Positions 1 to 5,511 of a stretch of DNA of 5,511 bases are shown here, piece by piece. Positions within the stretch are counted from its first letter, which is position 1; each line of letters begins with the position of its first letter. The position numbers and the translations under genes were made by a program. The notes under the pieces were generated by a model. It made no database searches. It was not told where the DNA came from and saw only the letters and a list, made by a program, of their open reading frames with translations. Source of the stretch: Sulfurovaceae bacterium (GTDB taxonomy: Bacteria; Campylobacterota; Campylobacteria; Campylobacterales; Sulfurovaceae); contig JAOZOG010000146.1 of the NCBI GenBank assembly GCA_029933395.1, forward strand, positions 1-5,511. Direction: 5' to 3'.

Positions 1-122
1 TCGCCATCGAGGCTTCCGAAGCCGATGAAGGGGTGCTATCGGTAAGTGTCGACTATCGTGTACGCAGAACGGACAATCGATTCAATCTTGTCTACCCCTT
101 CTACCTGAAAGAGGGAAGATAG
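1..122 (+). CDS. gp25/GPW-like baseplate wedge protein, C-terminal end only
   Basis: The reading frame starting at base 3 is open from the window edge to the TAG at 120-122 and gives the last 39 residues of a protein. The tail contains VSVDYRVRRTDNRFNLVYPF followed by YLKEG, which matches the ending typical of the GPW/gp25 family (a V-D-Y-x-V strand, then N-L-V-Y-P-F-Y-L close to the C-terminus). Family members are small (about 130-150 aa) and sit in the baseplate wedge of contractile phage tails, T6SS and eCIS, where they help start sheath assembly. The gene ends one base before the start codon of the large baseplate gene, and the ribosome binding site of that gene lies inside this reading frame, so the two are probably translationally coupled. 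Only the C-terminal quarter or so is visible, so the N-terminal half cannot be judged. Confidence 0.82.
   Translation, partial: AIEASEADEGVLSVSVDYRVRRTDNRFNLVYPFYLKEGR
110..118 (+). promoter_or_regulatory. ribosome binding site of the large baseplate gene
   Basis: An AGAGGGAAG purine run lies about 5-8 bases before the ATG at 124 and supports that start. It sits within the last codons of the upstream gp25-like gene, whose stop codon ends at 122. This arrangement favours translational coupling rather than a separate promoter. Confidence 0.7.
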
Positions 123-123
123 C

Positions 124-3100
124 ATGAAAAAGATCCCGACACCCAAACTGGACGCAAGAAAACTGAGTGACTTGGAATCCCTGCTTGCAAAGCGGGCCGT
201 GCACTATACACCCGAGTGGCAGGCAACCGATGAAAAGGATTCCGGCACGGCGCTTCTGAAAATATTCTCCTATATGGCCGAAACGGTGATCCACCGTTTC
301 AACCGGGTGCCAAACAAGAGTCTCATCGCCTTTTTGGATATGATCGGCATCAAACTGCTGCCTGCGAGATCCTCGAGGGTTCCGCTTACATTCAAACTCG
401 CCAAAGGTACGCAGAAATCGATCGTTGTCCCGGTACGGACCCAGGCCGCCGCCGGCAAAAGCGAAACACATGACGAACTTCCATTTGAAACGGAAAAAAC
501 ACTCCTTGCCATCCCCTCTGCGATCAAAAAGGTCGTAACCGTCGATCCTAAAGCCGATACGGTCTATCTTCCCCCTGCCTCTTTCCCGATAGCGGAATCG
601 ATCCCGAAAACGAGACTGAAATACAAAATGCTCTCTTCGGCCTCGAAAGGTTCACAGATTTTGCAGCTCGACCACGTCAGCGAGTTGAAAAAGGGCGACT
701 TTCTGAAGATCGAAGGAAAAAAGGGCGACGAATATGATGTAATTACCGCCGTTTCCGGAAATATCGTCACCCTTGCCGACGCCTTGTTGCATACCTATCC
801 TGTCGATACAGAGGTGGAAAAAATCACCGATTTTCTGCTCTTTAAGGGCAAAAATATGCAAGAGCACAGCCTCTATATAGGCCATCGAGAGCTCTTCAAC
901 ATAAAAAGCAGGGCCCAGTTCATTCTCTCCATCACCCATGCCGGTGCCCAGGCGGACACCAAACCGCTGAACGTTTCATGGGAGTACTGGGGCGAAGCCG
1001 AAGGAACCGAAGGGGAGCATTGGCGTAAATTTGCGGTCACGGACAGTACCGGCGGTCTCAGCAGCGACGGCGAGATAACACTTCTCAAATCGTTGGCCGG
1101 GGAGATGAAAGAGAGGGAGATCAACGGTATCAAGAGTCGCTGGATCCGCTGCAGACTCGACGAGCCGCTGATCGCCGATACGACACGTAAGCTTCCGCTG
1201 CTGGACAATATTCTTTTTCGGGTCAGATCCGCAGGCCAAAAGCTGCTTCCCGACCTTGCCTTCAGTAACGAAACCCCTCTTGACGTTTCAAAGCCCTTTA
1301 CACCGTTCGGAAAAGAGCCAAGAATATTCGACGGTTTCTCCATCGCCAGCAAGGAGGCCTTCTCCAAAAAGGGAGCGAAGGTCACTCTTGATTTCGAGAT
1401 CGACTCCAATCTCGGCGCCCCCTGCGCCATAGAACACGGCAAAGAGATTCTGCTCTTTGCGAGAGGCCCGGGCGGCAGGCTTGTAGAAATAGAGACTAAA
1501 AGCGGCGGAGGCAATGAAACATGGAGAGATCACGGCGTTTTGCCGGGAACGAAAATCGCTTTCAGCGCACAACCGGCTGCCATCTCGCCGAAGGGCGAAA
1601 ATCTGCCGGAAATTTCAGTATTCGTTCGCACCGAAAACGGGCACCTCGTTGAACGATCCATCGAGAGGGTCTATAACGGTACACCGTGGAAGTGGCTCGA
1701 TCACGGTGTTCCCGCAACCAACATCAAAACGGCATCCGATCCGGCAGTGATCTATGACGCGTCCGAAATATCCGTATTTGTCATCGGGTCGGACGGGAAA
1801 CTGTACGAATTTTACCGTGCCTCTTCGGATGAATCCGGTGAATGGATCGATCATGGGCATCCGGGAAATGTATTATTTCGATTTTCTCCTGCCGCAATCA
1901 AAGATGAAGCAAATACTGGTAAAAGTATTGTATTCACAATCGGTGATGACGGACGTCTCTATGAACTCCAATCGAGGATGGGGATAAACAAGGGTGATGT
2001 GTGGAAAGAAGATTTTGGCTCGCCACCTTCGGTAACGCTGGAATCCAGACCGCTGGTTTCACCCTATAAAGTATCCAATGTAACCGAAGCCAGAATATTT
2101 GCAAACGGATCGGACGGAAATTTGTGGGAGATTGATTCGAATAGGAACGGTTGGAAAAGCTCGAAGCCGGAATGGATGAATCTCGGCCGACCGGATGGAG
2201 CCCTGATCGATTCACCTCCCCACGGTTTTCTGGAAAATGCGAAATTGAATGAAAATCCCTATATATTCGTCAAGGGGAGCGACTCCGCACTCTGGGAACT
2301 AACCGATATAAGGACCGGCTCGTGGGTGTGGGTCTGCCGTCGGGCACCGGCAAAAACCAGACTTCTTTTTTCCCCATTTGCTCTTGACACTTCGGAAACC
2401 ATGTACGTTTTTTTCGCTGGATCCGACCAAACGATTGTGGCGTGGAACCCCACAGAACGCTGGAAAGAGTACAAAGATCCGAATGCGACGACACCCACTC
2501 CATCGCTCTCCTGGGAGTACTGGAACAAAAAGGGATGGGTCATTTTAAAAGGCCTCGAAGACGGTACGCAAAATCTTATCGAAAGCGGAACCGTCACGTT
2601 CGTTTTGCCCGATAAAATCGCCGAGACGGAAGTTGCGGGTCAGAAAAACTACTGGATACGGGCAAGGATCGTAGGCGGCGATTACGGAAAGGAGATGTTT
2701 GCCGTGGCACAGCCGAAAAAACTCCGCGTCTATACATCCATCACAACCGGAATGCAGGCGGCTTTGCAGCTGATCTCCTCCAAAAGTTCCGTCAGGCCGC
2801 CGCTTGTCAACCGTCTGACGATCAGCTACTCGCTTGAAACCGAGCAACTGCCAAGACAAACGGTTGCCTTCAACAACCTCGGTTTCTTGAACCATACGGA
2901 GGCGTCGAGGACGCACGGCAAGTATTTTGCTCCTTTTGTACCGCTGCAAGAGAGTGAAAAAACGATCTATCTCGGGTTTGAACGCTATTTCAAAGGGGGA
3001 CCGGTACGCATCTTTTTTGCCGCAAAAGAGCTTGCTTTCAGCGGAGAGAAGAAACCTAAACTGCAGTGGTCATGCAGCCGTGGCCGGATGTGGAGCGAAC

Positions 3101-4416
3101 TCAGCTATCTCGATGCCACCGAGGGGCTCATCAAAGCGGATATTCTCGATCTGGCGCTTCCGGGTGATTTTTCGGCCCGCTCCATCTTTGGCCATTACCT
3201 TTACTGGATCAAAGGGAGCATGGTACAGGGCGAGTATGAAACCTCTCCGCTGCTAAAAGGGATCTACCACAACACTGCGTGGGCGATCCAGGCCGGGAGT
3301 GTCAAGGATGAAATCCTCGGATCAAGCGATGCGGGGCCGGATCAGACTCTCTCTTTCCGACACATTCCCGTTTTGGAGGGAGAGGAGATACGCGTACGCG
3401 AAATCCTCTCGCAAGAGGAGAAAGAGCGTATTGCACAGGCAGCGGAAGAGAGAGCCCTGTTCGAGATTAAAAACGAGGAGAGCAAAGTGACGGAAACGTG
3501 GGTGTTGTGGCAGGAGGTTCCGGATTTTTTCGATTCCGGTCCCGACAGCCGCCACTATACCCTCGACCGCGCAACGGGGGAACTCCGTTTCGGTGACGGC
3601 GTAAACGGAAAGATTCCGCCTGCCGGCGATGACAATATCAAGGCATTTTTCTACCAATCTGGCGGCGGTTTGGACGGAAATGTCGCAGCGGAAGAAATCG
3701 AGACACTGAAATCCTCTGTCGGTGGGGTAAAAGAGGTCTTCAACCCGGTGGCTGCCGACGGAGGCGCCGATACGGCATCGGTCGATCAGATGCTGAAGAT
3801 CGGACCAGCCATGATCAGCCACCGAAACCGTGCGGTATCGGCCGAAGATTTCGAGTGGCTGGCCAAAGAGGCCTCGAGAAAAGTGGCACGCGCAAAATGC
3901 CTGCAGGGTACAGACCGCCGGAACACCAAAGAGAGGGGCAGGGTAACGATCATCATCGTTCCCGATTCTCCGGAAGTGAAGAAGCCGATTCCTTCGCTCG
4001 AATTGAAACGATCCGTACGCAGGTATCTCGAGAGCCGTTGCTTCACCGCTCTGGCACGCATGGGGTATATTGACATCAAGGGGCCTCTCTATGTGGAGGT
4101 GGGCGTGAAAGCCGAGATCTATGTTACCTCGATAGATATGGCGACCAAGACGGAGCGCAGGGTCCGCCGCATGCTGGATGCTTTCTTACACCCGCTAACC
4201 GGTGGTCCGGAGGGTGAAGGGTGGTTGTTTGGACGTGGTGTCAACGCTTCGGATCTCTATGCCATGCTGGAGTCTTTGGAGGGTGTGGACCATGTAAAAA
4301 ATCTGCAGCTTTGCGGCGACGGTAAGATATTTGCCGATCGCATAGAAGTGGAGCAGGATGTCATGGTGGCCTGCGGCAGACACTGGCTCGAGATCAAAAT
4401 AGCGAAGGGAGGGTAG
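124..4416 (+). CDS. large baseplate J/gp6-like assembly protein with an internal beta-propeller
   Basis: This 1430-residue protein matches the 'putative baseplate assembly protein' family (TIGR02243-like; Afp11/Pvc11 class, related to phage P2 gpJ and T4 gp6). Such proteins form the wedge ring of the baseplate. Visible parts in order: N-terminal helical domain (about 1-75, with A-E-T-V-I-H-R-F-N-R-V-P and F-L-D-M-I-G-I); a beta-rich stretch with HSLYIGHRELF (about 247-257); a first W-E-Y-W...W-I-R module (284-345); a family-typical P-L-D...PFG...F-S-K-K-G-A segment (385-420); seven propeller repeats (432-787); a second W-E-Y-W module (795-850); a YLGF segment (about 949-952); a third, degenerate module (980-1031); LGSSDAGPDQ (1065-1074); a charged helix (about 1093-1121); and the J core from about 1122, with F-G-D-G-V-N-G-K-I-P-P, GGGLDGNV and N-R-A-V-S-A-E-D-F-E-W-L-A. 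Without the propeller it would be about 1075 aa, closer to what I recall for the family. The start is supported by a good ribosome binding site. No signal peptide or membrane segment is seen. The family call is strong; the exact system (eCIS or phage tail) is inferred. Confidence 0.88.
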   Translation: MKKIPTPKLDARKLSDLESLLAKRAVHYTPEWQATDEKDSGTALLKIFSYMAETVIHRFNRVPNKSLIAFLDMIGIKLLPARSSRVPLTFKLAKGTQKSIVVPVRTQAAAGKSETHDELPFETEKTLLAIPSAIKKVVTVDPKADTVYLPPASFPIAESIPKTRLKYKMLSSASKGSQILQLDHVSELKKGDFLKIEGKKGDEYDVITAVSGNIVTLADALLHTYPVDTEVEKITDFLLFKGKNMQEHSLYIGHRELFNIKSRAQFILSITHAGAQADTKPLNVSWEYWGEAEGTEGEHWRKFAVTDSTGGLSSDGEITLLKSLAGEMKEREINGIKSRWIRCRLDEPLIADTTRKLPLLDNILFRVRSAGQKLLPDLAFSNETPLDVSKPFTPFGKEPRIFDGFSIASKEAFSKKGAKVTLDFEIDSNLGAPCAIEHGKEILLFARGPGGRLVEIETKSGGGNETWRDHGVLPGTKIAFSAQPAAISPKGENLPEISVFVRTENGHLVERSIERVYNGTPWKWLDHGVPATNIKTASDPAVIYDASEISVFVIGSDGKLYEFYRASSDESGEWIDHGHPGNVLFRFSPAAIKDEANTGKSIVFTIGDDGRLYELQSRMGINKGDVWKEDFGSPPSVTLESRPLVSPYKVSNVTEARIFANGSDGNLWEIDSNRNGWKSSKPEWMNLGRPDGALIDSPPHGFLENAKLNENPYIFVKGSDSALWELTDIRTGSWVWVCRRAPAKTRLLFSPFALDTSETMYVFFAGSDQTIVAWNPTERWKEYKDPNATTPTPSLSWEYWNKKGWVILKGLEDGTQNLIESGTVTFVLPDKIAETEVAGQKNYWIRARIVGGDYGKEMFAVAQPKKLRVYTSITTGMQAALQLISSKSSVRPPLVNRLTISYSLETEQLPRQTVAFNNLGFLNHTEASRTHGKYFAPFVPLQESEKTIYLGFERYFKGGPVRIFFAAKELAFSGEKKPKLQWSCSRGRMWSELSYLDATEGLIKADILDLALPGDFSARSIFGHYLYWIKGSMVQGEYETSPLLKGIYHNTAWAIQAGSVKDEILGSSDAGPDQTLSFRHIPVLEGEEIRVREILSQEEKERIAQAAEERALFEIKNEESKVTETWVLWQEVPDFFDSGPDSRHYTLDRATGELRFGDGVNGKIPPAGDDNIKAFFYQSGGGLDGNVAAEEIETLKSSVGGVKEVFNPVAADGGADTASVDQMLKIGPAMISHRNRAVSAEDFEWLAKEASRKVARAKCLQGTDRRNTKERGRVTIIIVPDSPEVKKPIPSLELKRSVRRYLESRCFTALARMGYIDIKGPLYVEVGVKAEIYVTSIDMATKTERRVRRMLDAFLHPLTGGPEGEGWLFGRGVNASDLYAMLESLEGVDHVKNLQLCGDGKIFADRIEVEQDVMVACGRHWLEIKIAKGG
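973..1158 (+). repeat. first W-E-Y-W...W-I-R module in the large baseplate protein
   Basis: Protein-level repeat, residues 284-345. It opens with S-W-E-Y-W (285-289), continues with an H-W-R-K-F strand, a D-S-T turn and a G-E-I-T-L-L strand, and closes with R-W-I-R-C-R-L (339-345). The same order of elements recurs at 795-850, in weaker form at 980-1031, and once in the following gene. It looks like a small beta-sandwich-type module; the fold is inferred. Confidence 0.6.
1417..2484 (+). repeat. seven-repeat PLL/DUF346-like beta-propeller inserted in the baseplate protein
   Basis: Residues 432-787 hold seven degenerate repeats, each about 44-57 residues. The pattern is a hydrophobic strand (I-S-V-F-V-type), G-S-D-G or a variant, L-(Y/W/V)-E, a closing W often followed by D-H-G, then a strand of the S-P-A-A-I type. 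Closing tryptophans are W467, W524, W574, W627, W684, W736 and W780. L-x-E follows the turn in six repeats (453-455, 508-510, 560-562, 612-614, 667-669, 723-725); the seventh has I-V-A instead. The S-P-A-A-I-type strand is missing after the seventh repeat, but A-P-C-A-I (432-436) precedes the first, as expected if the ring is closed by a shared blade. The pattern resembles the Photorhabdus PLL lectins and DUF346 repeats, where tryptophans between blades bind sugars. Sugar binding here is an inference; the repeat count is read directly from the sequence. Confidence 0.75.
2506..2673 (+). repeat. second W-E-Y-W...W-I-R module in the large baseplate protein
   Basis: Residues 795-850, immediately after the propeller and a threonine/proline-rich linker (A-T-T-P-T-P, 788-793). 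It opens with L-S-W-E-Y-W-N-K-K-G-W, has a D-G-T-Q-N-L turn, an E-S-G-T-V-T-F strand and a P-D-K-I segment, and closes with Y-W-I-R-A-R-I (843-849), then G-G-D-Y-G. This is the most canonical of the three copies. Confidence 0.65.
3061..3216 (+). repeat. third, degenerate W...Y-W-I-K module in the large baseplate protein
   Basis: Residues 980-1031. L-Q-W-S-C-S replaces S-W-E-Y-W, R-M-W-S-E-L-S follows, a D-A-T-E-G-L turn is kept, and L-Y-W-I-K-G (1026-1031) takes the place of Y-W-I-R-A-R. What comes next (L-L-K-G-I-Y-H-N-T-A-W-A-I-Q, then LGSSDAGPDQ) lines up with the segment after the single module of the following gene (I-L-L-N-T-V-T-A-I-Q, then L-G-S-G-D-G-M-P-D-Q), so this copy is the positional counterpart of that one. 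Confidence 0.55.
3487..4413 (+). other. conserved baseplate-J core of the large protein
   Basis: Residues about 1122-1430. Key marks are V-P-D-F-F-D-S-G-P-D-S-R-H-Y-T-L-D-R (1132-1149), F-G-D-G-V-N-G-K-I-P-P (1156-1166), a glycine-rich GGGLDGNV (1180-1187), F-N-P-V-A-A-D-G-G-A-D (1206-1216), and N-R-A-V-S-A-E-D-F-E-W-L-A (1235-1247) followed by V-A-R-A-K-C (1254-1259). This is the part shared by gp6/gpJ proteins of contractile tails. The closing segment (about 1320-1430) has alternating strands and a helix of the kind expected in the C-terminal region of J proteins. It appears complete, with no missing motif. Confidence 0.8.
4406..4413 (+). promoter_or_regulatory. ribosome binding site of the second baseplate gene
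   Basis: AGGGAGGG lies 8 bases before the ATG at 4422 and overlaps the last codons of the preceding gene, whose stop is at 4414-4416. It supports that start and again suggests coupled translation. Confidence 0.75.
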
Positions 4417-4421
4417 AGAAC

Positions 4422-5511
4422 ATGGGACTTCCGATACCCAATCTGGACGACAAGACATTTGACGAGATCGTACTCGAGGCGCGTACACTGATCGCAAGAT
4501 ACGCCCCCGACTGGACCGACCACAACCTCCACGATCCGGGCATGACATTTATCGATCTCTTTGCCTGGCTGGCGGAGGCGCAGATATACCGGCTGAACCG
4601 GATCACCGACGCCGAGTACCTGAAATTTCTGAAGATGGTCGGCATCCGGCCTTCTCCTGCCCGTCCGGCAGAGGTCGAGATCACTTTTAGGGATATAAAG
4701 AAAGAAAGAAGGATCGAAGAAGGATCTGCGATTGTCACGATTGCAGGTTCGGAAAAGATTGCATTTAAAACTGTGGAAGAGACTTCTCTTGTTTCGGCAA
4801 GGCTGGAAGCCGTTAAAACGGCGATCGAGGGAAGGATTATCGACCACACCCGTGCAAACGAAACGGAGGGGATACATTACCACCCCTTCGCAAAAGAGGC
4901 TCCAGCGGGTGCCTGTCTGCTGCTCGGTTTCAGCGGGGAGATGCCGCAAAAACAGATGCAGATCGTTTTTCATCTCTACGAAGAGGATCTGCCCAAACCG
5001 GGCCGCCATGGCGAAGAGAAGGCCCGGCTCCTACCCTCCGTCGACCTGGTCTGGGAGTATTTCGGAGGTGGGAACTGGAAGCGTCTAACCGTCAAAAAAG
5101 ATATGACGTACGCTTTGAACAGCAGCGGCAGAATTATCTTTGAAGAGATATCTTCCATGGACAGAATGGAAGAAAAGTACTGGATACGCGCCAAAATTGC
5201 CGGAGGGCACTACGAGATCGTCCCGAAAATCGACCGGATCCTTCTGAATACGGTAACGGCCATACAGATAGAAACGATCGAAAACGAATACCTGGGATCA
5301 GGGGACGGGATGCCCGATCAGCGCGCAGTGCTGCAAAAAGCTCCGGTCATCGAGGGAAGCCTCTCGATAAAGATACAGATGGAAGACGGACTGTGGGAGC
5401 TGTGGGAAGAGGTGGAGGATTTTGACTCCTCCGGCCCGAACGATCCGCACTACATGTTTGACCCAATCGGCGGAGAGATCACTTTCGGCAACGGTCTCAA
5501 CGGCAAAATAT
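4422..5511 (+). CDS. second baseplate J/gp6-like assembly protein, 3' end cut by the window
   Basis: The frame from ATG 4422 stays open to the window edge and gives 363 residues. The N-terminus carries Y-A-P-D-W-T-D-H-N-L-H-D-P-G-M-T (27-42), then L-F-A-W-L-A-E-A-Q-I-Y-R-L-N-R, a signature I associate with eCIS baseplate assembly proteins of the Afp11/Afp12 group. Next come a beta region, one W-E-Y-F...Y-W-I-R-A-K module (208-260), L-G-S-G-D-G-M-P-D-Q (291-300), and D-F-D-S-S-G-P-N-D-P-H-Y (333-344), leading into F-G-N-G-L-N-G-K-I (355-363), where the J core begins. It therefore ends, in this window, just inside the core. It is a paralogue of the preceding gene but lacks the first two modules and the propeller. 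It likely forms a hetero-pair with that protein in each wedge, as gp6-type pairs do in related machines; this role is inferred. No frameshift or early stop is seen. Confidence 0.85.
   Translation, partial: MGLPIPNLDDKTFDEIVLEARTLIARYAPDWTDHNLHDPGMTFIDLFAWLAEAQIYRLNRITDAEYLKFLKMVGIRPSPARPAEVEITFRDIKKERRIEEGSAIVTIAGSEKIAFKTVEETSLVSARLEAVKTAIEGRIIDHTRANETEGIHYHPFAKEAPAGACLLLGFSGEMPQKQMQIVFHLYEEDLPKPGRHGEEKARLLPSVDLVWEYFGGGNWKRLTVKKDMTYALNSSGRIIFEEISSMDRMEEKYWIRAKIAGGHYEIVPKIDRILLNTVTAIQIETIENEYLGSGDGMPDQRAVLQKAPVIEGSLSIKIQMEDGLWELWEEVEDFDSSGPNDPHYMFDPIGGEITFGNGLNGKI
5043..5201 (+). repeat. single W-E-Y-F...W-I-R module in the second baseplate protein
   Basis: Residues 208-260: D-L-V-W-E-Y-F-G-G-G-N-W-K-R-L opening, N-S-S-G-R-I-I-F strand, and K-Y-W-I-R-A-K-I closing. 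It corresponds in order and position to the third module of the preceding gene but keeps the canonical residues better. Confidence 0.6.

Noticed and set aside
1..122. A promoter just upstream of the large baseplate gene
   Set aside because: The region is coding for the gp25-like C-terminus, and no convincing -35/-10 pair stands out. An operon read from upstream explains it better.
873..1514. Minus-strand open frame of 213 codons inside the large gene
   Set aside because: Fully antisense to conserved baseplate sequence; Ser/Leu/Pro-rich translation typical of a reverse-frame shadow, with no family resemblance.
1514..1987. Two short plus-strand open frames in another frame within the propeller region (1514-1750 and 1754-1987), suggesting a possible frameshift
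   Set aside because: The main frame runs through without interruption and carries the repeat pattern on both sides, so there is no frameshift. The alternative frames show no motif.
1417..2484. Insert as a sialidase, Kelch or WD40 propeller
   Set aside because: No Asp-box (S-x-D-x-G-x-x-W) series, no double-glycine Kelch motif and no W-D dipeptide ending each repeat. The G-S-D-G/L-x-E/W-x-D-H-G pattern fits PLL/DUF346 repeats better.
4414..4421. Intergenic gap as a possible terminator or regulatory element
   Set aside because: Only 5 bases between stop and start; no room for a hairpin and no U-tract.
4257..5009. Long minus-strand open frame (250 codons) across the junction of the two baseplate genes
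   Set aside because: It lies antisense to two frames with clear family motifs, its translation is rich in Cys, Arg and His with no recognisable domain, and it spans a real gene junction. It is a shadow frame.

Overview
The window holds a stretch of a baseplate operon from a contractile injection machine. This could be an extracellular contractile injection system (eCIS, related to Afp/PVC) or a contractile phage tail; I favour eCIS. All recognisable genes lie on the + strand and are packed almost end to end: the 3' end of a gp25/GPW-like baseplate wedge gene (to 122), a very large baseplate-J/gp6-like gene (124-4416, 1430 aa), and the 5' part of a second, paralogous baseplate-J-like gene (4422 to past the window end). 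The gaps are 1 and 5 bases. I saw no convincing promoter, terminator, RNA gene, mobile element or CRISPR.

The three genes fit one assembly line. The gp25-like protein and the two J-like proteins are, in known systems, the parts that build the wedge around the central spike and connect it to the sheath. The two J-like proteins are recognisably related to each other: similar N-terminal helical domain, a W-E-Y-W...W-I-R module, an LGS-type linker, and the start of the conserved J core with its G-D/N-G-x-N-G-K motif. The second gene is cut by the window edge just inside that core.

The unusual part is in the middle of the large gene. About 355 residues (432-787) form seven imperfect repeats of about 50 residues that look like a complete seven-bladed PLL/DUF346-type beta-propeller, apparently inserted between two structural modules of an otherwise family-typical baseplate protein. 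The inserted part begins with the strand that the last repeat lacks, as expected for a ring closed by a shared blade. Its middle blades are coded by clearly AT-richer DNA than the flanks. If right, this is a baseplate carrying a built-in lectin-like or other binding domain.

The organism is not identifiable from this piece. Good Shine-Dalgarno sequences, mid-range GC (roughly 50-60 % in most lines counted by hand) and mixed use of AGA/AGG and CGN arginine codons and ATA isoleucine suggest a bacterium of moderate GC, possibly a proteobacterium or a campylobacterotan; this is a weak inference.
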